Source: Planctomycetota bacterium (GTDB lineage: Bacteria > Planctomycetota > UBA1135 > GCA-002686595). From it: a stretch of 13,767 nt of DNA. The stretch covers positions 1-13,767 of the forward strand of contig JAKVCE010000028.1 in assembly GCA_022447405.1 (NCBI GenBank). Direction: 5' to 3'. Within the stretch, counting starts at the first letter, position 1, and every line of letters starts with the position of its first letter. The notes beneath the pieces are model-generated. The model worked only from the letters and a program-made list of their open reading frames with translations. It was not told the origin of the DNA and ran no database searches. Positions 6,503-13,278 of the stretch are shown piece by piece. The translations under genes and the position numbers were made by a program.

Positions 6503-7767
6503 TGTCGCACCCCCTCTCGGTCCGCGCCGCGCTCACCGCGGACATCAGCCGCGAGCTCGCCCTCGACCCAGACCATCTCGACGGCGCTCCTCGGGTCGGA
6601 GGGGTCCCCGGTAACCACCACGATGTCGGCATCTTTACCCTCCGAGAGGGAGCCGATGCGGTGATCGATCCCCGCCACCTCAGCGGGCACGATCGTCACG
6701 CCGCGCACCGCGGCGAAGTGCGTGTTGTCGAAGCCGTAGCGCACACCCATCGCCGACTGCAAGGGCAGCTCCTCTTGCGGGACCACAGGAGCGTCCGTGT
6801 TGAAGCCGATACGCGGGTGGCCCTCCTTCTGGAAGCCCCACGCGGACCCCTCGACGCGTCCGTCCTTCGGGTAGGTGTTGACGCGGGGCCAGAGCACCTC
6901 TCGCGGTCCGAGGATCGCGGCGACGCCGAGCTCTTCTGCGCGCTTCGAGAGCGGCCAACTGTCGAAGGAGCCGTGGTCGATGTAAGCGTCGAAGCCGAAC
7001 TCCCCGCTGAGGATGTTCAGCGACGCCAGGACGACCTGGTAGTACTGCGTGTGCGTGGAGATCTGCGTCCGCTTCGCCTCGAGCTCGCGGAAGATGTCGA
7101 GGTGCAGGTGCCGCTCAGGGCGCTCTCCCTCGCCGCGCTCATAGGCCTCCCAGCGCCGGGCGTAGGCCTGGCCCTTCCGGAGGGTCACGCGGATGTGATG
7201 GTTCATCAGCGTGCGCTGCATCCCGTAGCCCCAGCGCTTGGGGTTGTCACCCTGCGCGATCTTGAGAGAGCCGGGGAAGCGCACCAGCGCGTCCTCGTAG
7301 CCGCCCGGTCCCGTCTTGAGCAGGACGCCTTGGCCGCCCATGTTCGACCCCGACCCAGGGATGAAGAGGATCGTCGTCACCCCTGCAAGCATCCCGAGCT
7401 TCATCCGGTCGTTGTGGGGGATGACGTTCGCGCTCGCGCGCAGTCCGGGGTTGCACTGGAAGACCGTGTCGTTGAGGCCGGAGCCCGCGATGTGCGAGTG
7501 CAGGTCCACCATCCCAGGCATGATCCAGCGATCACCGAGGTCGTGCTCGACGGCGCCTTCGGGGACCTCAACCTCCCCCCTGGTTCCGACGGCCTCGATG
7601 CGGCCGTCACGGAAGACCAAGGCGGCGCCGTTGATCGTCTCGTCACCCTCGGCGCCGCAGATGAGCGCCTTCTGGGCATAGAGGACCTGCGCGGTCTCTT
7701 GCGCCGACGCCGGGAGCGCCCACGCACAGAAGAGCAGCGCCAGCGCGCTGCGCGCCGGCCTCCTCAT
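6496..7767 (-). CDS. Exported metal-dependent amidohydrolase (second of the active trio)
   Basis: This 423-aa protein has a Sec signal peptide (RRPARSALALLFCAWALPASAQ, 2-23). All expected ligands are visible: PGMVDLHSHI with H90 and H92, ISTHTQYYQVV with H239, YIDHGSFDSW with H265, and GFNTDAPVVPQEE with D325. The loop PGSGSNMGGQG (137-147) and K169 in GSLKIAQGDNPKR are family features. The last region, RIGSLSEGKDADIVVVTGDP, is the C-terminal sandwich. It is closely related to the product at 7791-9098, sharing RWEAYERGEGERPE exactly, and both end in Trp. This implies a relatively recent tandem duplication. GAGGA lies about 9 nt before the ATG, and the gene starts 23 nt after the previous stop. 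Fold and metal dependence are secure; whether it cleaves a peptide, cyclic amide or something else is not. Confidence 0.88.
   Translation of the reverse strand: MRRPARSALALLFCAWALPASAQETAQVLYAQKALICGAEGDETINGAALVFRDGRIEAVGTRGEVEVPEGAVEHDLGDRWIMPGMVDLHSHIAGSGLNDTVFQCNPGLRASANVIPHNDRMKLGMLAGVTTILFIPGSGSNMGGQGVLLKTGPGGYEDALVRFPGSLKIAQGDNPKRWGYGMQRTLMNHHIRVTLRKGQAYARRWEAYERGEGERPERHLHLDIFRELEAKRTQISTHTQYYQVVLASLNILSGEFGFDAYIDHGSFDSWPLSKRAEELGVAAILGPREVLWPRVNTYPKDGRVEGSAWGFQKEGHPRIGFNTDAPVVPQEELPLQSAMGVRYGFDNTHFAAVRGVTIVPAEVAGIDHRIGSLSEGKDADIVVVTGDPSDPRSAVEMVWVEGELAADVRGERGADREGVRQW
6510..6518 (-). promoter_or_regulatory. Strong Shine-Dalgarno that fixes a GTG start
   Basis: GAGAGGGGG on the minus strand ends 7 nt before the GTG at 6502, inside the last codons of the upstream gene. 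It supports the non-ATG start and translational coupling across the 7-nt gene overlap. Confidence 0.55.
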
Positions 7768-7790
7768 CCGAGCTGTCCTCTGATTCGTGA

Positions 7791-9098
7791 TTACCAGCGC
7801 CTCCGCTGCACGGCCGGGTCGTAGACCTTCTGGCCCTCGATGAAGACGGTCTCCACAGAAGAGCGCGGGTCAGCCGGGTGCCCTGTGATGATGAGCACGT
7901 CGGCGTCCTTGCCAGGCTCCAGGCTCCCGACGCGCTTGTGGATGCGCGCTGTCGTCGCGGGAATGATCGTGAGCCCGCGCACCGCCTCGAGGTTGGTGTC
8001 GTCGAAGCCGTAGCGCATGCCGATCCCCGCCTGAAGCTGCAGCTCCTCTTGCGGGATCACGGGCGAGTCGGTGTTGAAGCCGATCATCTTGTGACCCATC
8101 TGCTGGTAGCCAGCCGCGACGCCTTGGATGCGCTCAGGGTTGCTGCCGCTCCAGTTGATGAAGCTCGCGGTCGGGACGTCGATGTTCCGGGGGCCGAGGA
8201 TCGCGTTGACCCCAGCCTCATACGCGATGTCGCCCGCGCGCCAACCGTCAAAGGTGCCGTGGTCAATGAAGACCGGGACGCCCATCTCCTTGGCGATCAT
8301 CCGGATCGTCATGTTGACGACCTGATAGATCTGCGTGTGAGTGGAGACGCGGATCTCATCAGCCATAAGGGAGCGGAACACCTCGAACTGGATGTCCTTC
8401 TCCGGGCGCTCGCCCTCTCCGCGCTCGTAGGCCTCCCAGCGCTTCGCGTAGGCGACGCCGCGGCGGAAGGTGTTGCGCGTGTTGTAGTTCATGAAGGAGC
8501 GGCCGACGCCGAACATGAAGCGCTCGGGGTTGCCCGCCTGCGCGAGCTTCATCGAGCCAGGGTTCTTGATCTCCATCTCCTCGTAGGTGGGCAGGGCGGT
8601 CTTCACTAAGACGCCTTGACCGCCGACGTTCGTGCCTGAGCCGGGGATGAAGAGCACGCTCGTGACGCCGCCGGCGACGCCGCGCTTGAGCGCGCCGTAC
8701 TCCGGGACCACCGCGGTGGAGGCCCTGATCCCAGGGTTGGTCAGGTAGACCATGTCGTTCAAGTCGAAGGTGCCCGCCACGTGGCAGTGCAGGTCGACCA
8801 TCCCAGGCATCACCCAGTTCTCACCCGCGTCGAAGACCGCATAGCCCGCCGGGATCTCAGTCTTGGACTTGGGCCCGACCGCCTCGATCTTCCCGTCGCG
8901 GATGAGCACCACGGCGTTGTTCACGACCTGCGGACCCTCGAGCGGCACGCAGAGCGCCTTCTTCGTCAGGATGGCGAGGCCGCCCTCAGCGCCCGGCTCT
9001 CCCGGGGTGGCGGGGACAACCTCGGAGGCGCTCGCACCTGTAGTCGCGATCGCGACAGCGACGAGCAATGAGCCGATCTTTTTCATGGTGTCTCTCAT
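7791..9098 (-). CDS. Exported metal-dependent amidohydrolase (first of the active trio)
   Basis: This 435-aa protein starts at ATG 9098, supported by GAGGAG at 7-nt spacing. A second ATG at 9086 (MKKIGSLLVAV) would also give a good signal peptide. The predicted cleavage is near GASASE (21-26). Metal-ligand candidates are complete: PGMVDLHCHV with H104 and H106, VSTHTQIYQVV with H254, FIDHGTFDGW with H280, and GFNTDSPVIPQEE with D344. PGSGTNVGGQG (152-162) and K184 in GSMKLAQAGNPER match the other two active copies. The C-terminal sandwich phrase is RVGSLEPGKDADVLIITG. The gene begins 11 nt after the stop of the double-domain gene and is the first of three consecutive metal-competent members. 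It is most similar to the 6496-7767 product. Reaction class is well supported; substrate unknown. Confidence 0.88.
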   Translation of the reverse strand: MRDTMKKIGSLLVAVAIATTGASASEVVPATPGEPGAEGGLAILTKKALCVPLEGPQVVNNAVVLIRDGKIEAVGPKSKTEIPAGYAVFDAGENWVMPGMVDLHCHVAGTFDLNDMVYLTNPGIRASTAVVPEYGALKRGVAGGVTSVLFIPGSGTNVGGQGVLVKTALPTYEEMEIKNPGSMKLAQAGNPERFMFGVGRSFMNYNTRNTFRRGVAYAKRWEAYERGEGERPEKDIQFEVFRSLMADEIRVSTHTQIYQVVNMTIRMIAKEMGVPVFIDHGTFDGWRAGDIAYEAGVNAILGPRNIDVPTASFINWSGSNPERIQGVAAGYQQMGHKMIGFNTDSPVIPQEELQLQAGIGMRYGFDDTNLEAVRGLTIIPATTARIHKRVGSLEPGKDADVLIITGHPADPRSSVETVFIEGQKVYDPAVQRRRW

Positions 9099-9105
9099 GG
9101 TTGAG

Positions 9106-9111
9106 CTCCTC
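9106..9111 (-). promoter_or_regulatory. Shine-Dalgarno overlapping the upstream stop codon
   Basis: GAGGAG on the minus strand overlaps the TGA stop (9112-9110) of the double-domain gene and sits 7 nt before the ATG at 9098. It favours that ATG over the one at 9086 and suggests coupling of the double-domain gene to the first active hydrolase. Confidence 0.5.
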
Positions 9112-11827
9112 ACTCGATCTCCTCTCCAGCGACCCACACCCGCTCGACGTTCGAGCCGAGAGAGAGCGGGCTGCCGTCCAAGAGCAGGACGTCTGCGTCG
9201 AGGCCCGGCTTGAGCGAGCCCACGCGGTCGTGGATGCCCAGGATCGCCGCGGCGTCAGCCGTCAAAGAGCGCACGGCGACCGTCGGCGAGAGGCCGCTCT
9301 GGACGCCGGAGGTGACGTAGTAGTGGAGGCCCGCCGCGCCCTCTTCGGCCTTGCTGCCGAAGGCGACCGGGATGCCGCTCCGCGAGAGCGAGACCGCTCC
9401 TGAGGTTGAGGTGGGCATCACGCCCGTGACCTTGCCTTGGATGCTGCTCGCGACGCTCGCTGCGCCGCTGGCGTCAACGAGGACAGGCTTGATCCCGTAC
9501 GCGTTGCATGCGGCGACGCAGTCGAGGATCTCCTTGGAGCGGCTGACCGAGATCATCACGCGGCCTCGGCCCTCCATGGCGGCCCTGATGGGCTCCTGCA
9601 TGGGATCGAGCTTCGGCTTCTTGGGGTAGCCCTTCGGGGCCGGAGGCGCGGACTCACCCTTCTTGAGCTTGGGGCGCTTCGCGACCCGGTACTCCTCCGA
9701 GGTGCGCTCGAGGCTCACCTCGACGGCGCCCTCTCCCACCTTGGCGGTGCCCTTGAAGGCGATCCCGTCGGTGTTGCTCTCCTCGGTCGAGCCCTCAAAG
9801 CTGACCTCGCCCTCAGGCGCGAGGCCGCTCATCTTGATCCCGTGCTCGACCCGCTCGCCCGTGAGGTCAACGACCTCAGCAGAGACCGCGTCGCAGCGCA
9901 GGCGGCCCGTGATCGACTCGCCGTCTTGGCTGAGCTGGAGGCGGAAGCGCGCGCCGTCAGACTCGCCCTCCCAGACACCGGTGAGGCTGAAGGGCGGGAT
10001 GGACTTCGGCTTGCGAGGCTTCTTCTCCTCCTCTTCTTCTTCCTCCTCTTCCTCCTCTTCCTCTTCCTCTTCGTCTTCCTCCTCCTTCGGAGGCTCTGGG
10101 CGCCAGGCCGCGACGGCCTTGGCGTACTCGTCCCAAGACTTCTTGTAGTCAGCGCCCTTCTTGAGCGCCTGTCGCACGGCGTTGCCCGCAGAGGCGGGGT
10201 CCGAGCTCACCCAGTTGAGGTAGATGACCGCCGGGTCCTTGATCACCATCTCCCCGAGGCTGGAGGCCGCGGGCTTGTAGGCGGTCGCGAGCGCGGCGTT
10301 GCCCAAGGAGCGCTGCGTCAGGGAGACAGTCGTCACGCCGGCCTTGGCCACGCGCTTGTCCGTCTCATCGCCCGGCTCGAAGAGCCTCGCCATGCCGACG
10401 CTGCTGCTCGGAGCCCGCTGAGAGCCCTCGAGACCGAGGTGCCCGCGCGCGTCGATCATGCCGGGCATCGCGGCCGCTCCGCGGACGACGCGGCAACCTG
10501 CGGGGTGCGCGACGGCGCGCCCGACCTCTGCGATCTTCCCGCCAGAGATGAGCACTTGCCCAGGCGAGAGCACCTCGCCGTCGCCGATGTGGAGCTCGTC
10601 CACCTCGAGGACGTACGTGGTCTCAGACTCAGACTCCCAAGAGAGCTCACCGTCGACCCAGGTCGCGAGGACGCTGGTGGTGGCCTTCGCGGGCGACCCG
10701 TTGAGCACGACGACGTCCCCGTCTTTGCCAGCAGCGATGCTGCCCACGCTGTCGGAGACGCCGAGGACCCGCGCCGCGGAGAGGGTGATCGCGCTGAGCG
10801 CGTTCGCCTCGGAGAGGCCGCGCTCTGCTGCGAGCGCAGCAGAGAAGAGGGTGCGGGTCGCGCTGCGGTTCGAGATCGCGAACTCGACGCCCGCTTCGGC
10901 CAGGGCGGCCGCGTCAGGTGCGTTGTCCCAGCGCGCGTCCGGGCCCTTGCCGCGGTCCGCGAGGCTCGCTTGGGTGTCGACCTTCAAGACGACGCGCGCG
11001 CCAGCGGCGGCGATCTCTGCCGCGAGCTCGCCCGCATCCGTCGCGCCGTCGATGACAAGCGGCACCTCGTTCGCGGTCGCGAAGCCGAGGAGCGCCTGGA
11101 TCTCTGCGACGCTCGCGGCGCCGAGGCGCCAAGCGCCGCTGGACTCGATCCAGTCAGCGAGAGCAGGGCCCACGGCCGCGCCGTACTCGTCGGCGCCCTC
11201 GCCGCCCTTGGCGTATGCGAGGAGCTCTTCGAGGGCGATGACCGCTCCCATCGTGGAGGCGGGCAGCTGCTTTTGTGGGACGCCGATGCCGACGTCCACC
11301 GTGGCGGGGATCGGCGGCTCCCAATAGCCCGGCGTGCTGCGGGCCTCGGAGGTGATCGCGCCGTGCAGGGACGAGCCAGCGCTCATGACCCGAGACTCGC
11401 CGCGCTTGTCCTTGAGCTTCACGACGGCGCTCTGGCCGGCGATCAGGCGACCGCGCGCAGGCGCCACATAGGCCGTCGTAACGCCCGCCCGCGAGTACGA
11501 ACCGTAGCTCGTGAAGGGGTTGAAGTTGTCCTCTGCGCGGACGCCGAGGTCGGCGGTGCGCGGGGAGGCGTCCGTGTCTCCGAGGGTGGAGTCAGCGGCG
11601 ACGATGCCGGGGATGATCACGGCGTCGGGGCCGTAGTCGATCTCGGTGGCGCCAGCGGGGGTCTCGAGGTCGGCGCCAGCGCTGACGATCTTGCCGTCGC
11701 GCATGAGCACCGCCCCGTCTTCGAGCACGACCCCGCCCTCTACGAGGTGAACGGTGCCGGCGCGCAAGACGACCGGACCGTCACCGCTCGCGAGGAGCAG
11801 GGGTGCGAGGAGGCTTAGGAGCTGCAT
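9110..11827 (-). CDS. Exported double amidohydrolase-fold fusion, both halves degenerate
   Basis: This 905-aa protein is about twice the family length. After a signal peptide (MQLLSLLAPLLLASG) come two complete amidohydrolase-like units. Unit A (about 15-400) ends with SVGSIAAGKDGDVVVLNGSP. Unit B (about 403-905) opens with a new sandwich (GQVLISGGKIAEVG) and ends with RVGSLKPGLDADVLLLDGSP. Neither keeps HxH: unit A has IIPGIVAADSTLG (D79, T81), unit B has MPGMIDARGHLG (R461, H463, one His left). Unit B is interrupted by a 20-residue acidic run (582-601) and then an insert of about 95 residues rich in alternating strands (LTGVWEGESDG, LQLSQDGESITGRL, IKMSGLAPEGEVSFEG). That insert resembles small beta-barrel or lipocalin-like inserts. 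A Lys/Pro-rich linker follows. The ATG lies 5 nt after the previous stop. It is probably a non-catalytic scaffold or binding protein; exact function unknown. Confidence 0.82.
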   Translation of the reverse strand: MQLLSLLAPLLLASGDGPVVLRAGTVHLVEGGVVLEDGAVLMRDGKIVSAGADLETPAGATEIDYGPDAVIIPGIVAADSTLGDTDASPRTADLGVRAEDNFNPFTSYGSYSRAGVTTAYVAPARGRLIAGQSAVVKLKDKRGESRVMSAGSSLHGAITSEARSTPGYWEPPIPATVDVGIGVPQKQLPASTMGAVIALEELLAYAKGGEGADEYGAAVGPALADWIESSGAWRLGAASVAEIQALLGFATANEVPLVIDGATDAGELAAEIAAAGARVVLKVDTQASLADRGKGPDARWDNAPDAAALAEAGVEFAISNRSATRTLFSAALAAERGLSEANALSAITLSAARVLGVSDSVGSIAAGKDGDVVVLNGSPAKATTSVLATWVDGELSWESESETTYVLEVDELHIGDGEVLSPGQVLISGGKIAEVGRAVAHPAGCRVVRGAAAMPGMIDARGHLGLEGSQRAPSSSVGMARLFEPGDETDKRVAKAGVTTVSLTQRSLGNAALATAYKPAASSLGEMVIKDPAVIYLNWVSSDPASAGNAVRQALKKGADYKKSWDEYAKAVAAWRPEPPKEEEDEEEEEEEEEEEEEEEEKKPRKPKSIPPFSLTGVWEGESDGARFRLQLSQDGESITGRLRCDAVSAEVVDLTGERVEHGIKMSGLAPEGEVSFEGSTEESNTDGIAFKGTAKVGEGAVEVSLERTSEEYRVAKRPKLKKGESAPPAPKGYPKKPKLDPMQEPIRAAMEGRGRVMISVSRSKEILDCVAACNAYGIKPVLVDASGAASVASSIQGKVTGVMPTSTSGAVSLSRSGIPVAFGSKAEEGAAGLHYYVTSGVQSGLSPTVAVRSLTADAAAILGIHDRVGSLKPGLDADVLLLDGSPLSLGSNVERVWVAGEEIE
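10025..10084 (-). repeat. In-frame GAA/GAG codon run (poly-Glu)
   Basis: Twenty consecutive acidic codons, 19 Glu and one Asp, mix GAA and GAG irregularly. The tract is therefore not a pure microsatellite, and selection at the protein level is likely. It lies in unit B of the double-domain protein between a helical part and the beta-rich insert, and is followed at once by KKPRKPK, a basic counterpart. Such tracts can bind cations such as Ca2+ or act as flexible spacers; either is inference. Confidence 0.85.
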
Positions 11828-11832
11828 CGACC

Positions 11833-13278
11833 TCAGCCCTCCTCTCCGTCGTCGCCTTCGCCGTCACCCGCGTACTCTTCGTCAGAGGCCTCGGGGTCCT
11901 GGGGCTCGGTGTTGTCCGGCGCGACGCCCTCTTCGAGGTGGCGCACGCGAGAGTCGGTGGCGCGGTCATAGACGGCCTCACCCTCGATGACGACGCGCTG
12001 CACGACGCCGTCCACGGAGAAGGGGTCAGCGCTGTAGAGCACGACGTTCCCGTCCATTCCGGCGCTCAGGGTGCCGACGCGCTTGGCGACGCCGAGGATC
12101 TCAGCGGGCGTCACCGAGATGGCGCGCATGGCGTCCTCTCGGCTCATGCCGTGGGAGACGCAGCGCGCTGCCTGGTAGGCGAGGCTCTGCGTCGTCGAGT
12201 TCGCCGAGCGCAGGGCAAAGCGCACGCCAGCGTCCGCGTAGACCTTGGGGATGAAGATGTCCTCCATCTCGTCGGTCTCCTCGTCGATCTCCGAGCGGGT
12301 CAGCGAACCAGTGATGATCACCGGGAGGCCGCGCTCGGCGATCCACGCCGCGGCGCGGTCGCAGTCACCAGAGACCACGAGGGTGGTCTTGTGCAGGAAG
12401 CCGTTCGACTCGGCGACCTCGATCGCGACGCGCACGTCCATCGCGCTGCCACAGTAGATGAAGGCCGGGATCTTGCCCTCGACGAGGGAGACGAGGGGCG
12501 CCTGCTTCTCGTCAAGCTCCCAGCGCGGGACGAGCTTCATGCCCTCGACCTTCCAAGCCGAGCAGTCGAGGTCGCGACCCTTCATGGTCTCCTCGTCAGG
12601 CTCGCGGCCCTGATACATGGCCTCGCGCTTGGCGTAGTCATCGCCGGCTTTCGCGGCGGCGACCGTGTCCTCGAGGTAGCGCTTGAGCCCCGTGAAGGCT
12701 CCGCGCAGGGCCTGCGCCTGGGTCGCGCGGGACTTGCCGCGCTTCGGCGAGGCCGCGAGGACGATGCCAGCGCGGGGCTTGACGCTCATCTCCTCGACGG
12801 TTCGCCCAAAGGGCTTCACGACATGTCCCCTCGCGCCGATCACGCAGGCAGAGCCCTGCTGAACGTTGATCGTGGTGATCCCAGAGCGGAGGTAGTTCTC
12901 GAAGGTGACGTTGACCGGGTCGATCGAGTCGCGGACGTCGAGGAAGGGCGCGACGTCCACGTTCTCGTTGGGACGATCCATCCCGCCCGAGGTGATCGCC
13001 TCGACGAAGCCGGGATACGCGACGAGGTCGGAGGCGTCGAGGTGCTCTGCGTCCCAGGGCGCGTCGACGTCTTTGCCGACCGCCGTGATGCGACCGTTGA
13101 CGATCACGATCTTGCCGTCCTCGATCACCTCACCGGTGAGGGTGACGATCTTGCCGGCTTCGATGACGAGCTTGCCGTCCGCGGCGTTGGCCTGCGGGGC
13201 GGCGGCGAGGAGGATGAGAGAGAGGAGTGCGCTGGAGTGCTTCATGGTTCTAAGGGCGCGGCTGGTGAGGTGGATCAT
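11833..13278 (-). CDS. Exported amidohydrolase-fold protein lacking the metal motif, acidic tail
   Basis: This 481-aa protein has a signal peptide (MKHSSALLSLILLAAAPQANA if read from the second Met, codon at 13245). The ATG at 13278 overlaps the previous stop as ATGA and has GGAGGA about 12 nt upstream, so either start is possible. The sandwich phrase IEDGKIVIVNGRITAVG (52-68) and C-terminal RVGTLSAGMDGNVVLYSADPF are clear. The metal pair is gone: AYPGFVEAITSGGM places Ile95 and Ser97 at the two His positions. The last-strand Asp loop is LRSANSTTQS. Five Cys occur in the exported part (for example GSACVIG, DCSAW, YCGSAM). The final 30 residues are a Glu/Asp/Gly-rich tail, as in the 2596-4035 product, which also shares VRDSID/YRDSID and the order of structural elements. 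The two are probably duplicated pseudo-enzymes. Confidence 0.85.
   Translation of the reverse strand: MIHLTSRALRTMKHSSALLSLILLAAAPQANAADGKLVIEAGKIVTLTGEVIEDGKIVIVNGRITAVGKDVDAPWDAEHLDASDLVAYPGFVEAITSGGMDRPNENVDVAPFLDVRDSIDPVNVTFENYLRSGITTINVQQGSACVIGARGHVVKPFGRTVEEMSVKPRAGIVLAASPKRGKSRATQAQALRGAFTGLKRYLEDTVAAAKAGDDYAKREAMYQGREPDEETMKGRDLDCSAWKVEGMKLVPRWELDEKQAPLVSLVEGKIPAFIYCGSAMDVRVAIEVAESNGFLHKTTLVVSGDCDRAAAWIAERGLPVIITGSLTRSEIDEETDEMEDIFIPKVYADAGVRFALRSANSTTQSLAYQAARCVSHGMSREDAMRAISVTPAEILGVAKRVGTLSAGMDGNVVLYSADPFSVDGVVQRVVIEGEAVYDRATDSRVRHLEEGVAPDNTEPQDPEASDEEYAGDGEGDDGEEG

Noticed and set aside
9437..11818. Very long plus-strand open frame (793 codons) opposite the double-domain gene
   Set aside because: It is antisense to a well-supported coding frame. 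Its translation is rich in Arg, Ala, Leu and Asp with no domain, and poly-Leu/Phe appears exactly opposite the poly-Glu run. This is typical of GC-rich shadow frames.
4034..13275. A 13-nt match CTGGTGAGGTGGA in inverted orientation near both ATGA junctions (about 4040-4053 and 13262-13275)
   Set aside because: One copy is the ribosome-binding region of the 2596-4035 gene and the other is inside coding sequence on the opposite strand. There is no extension of the match and no sign of a mobile-element end.
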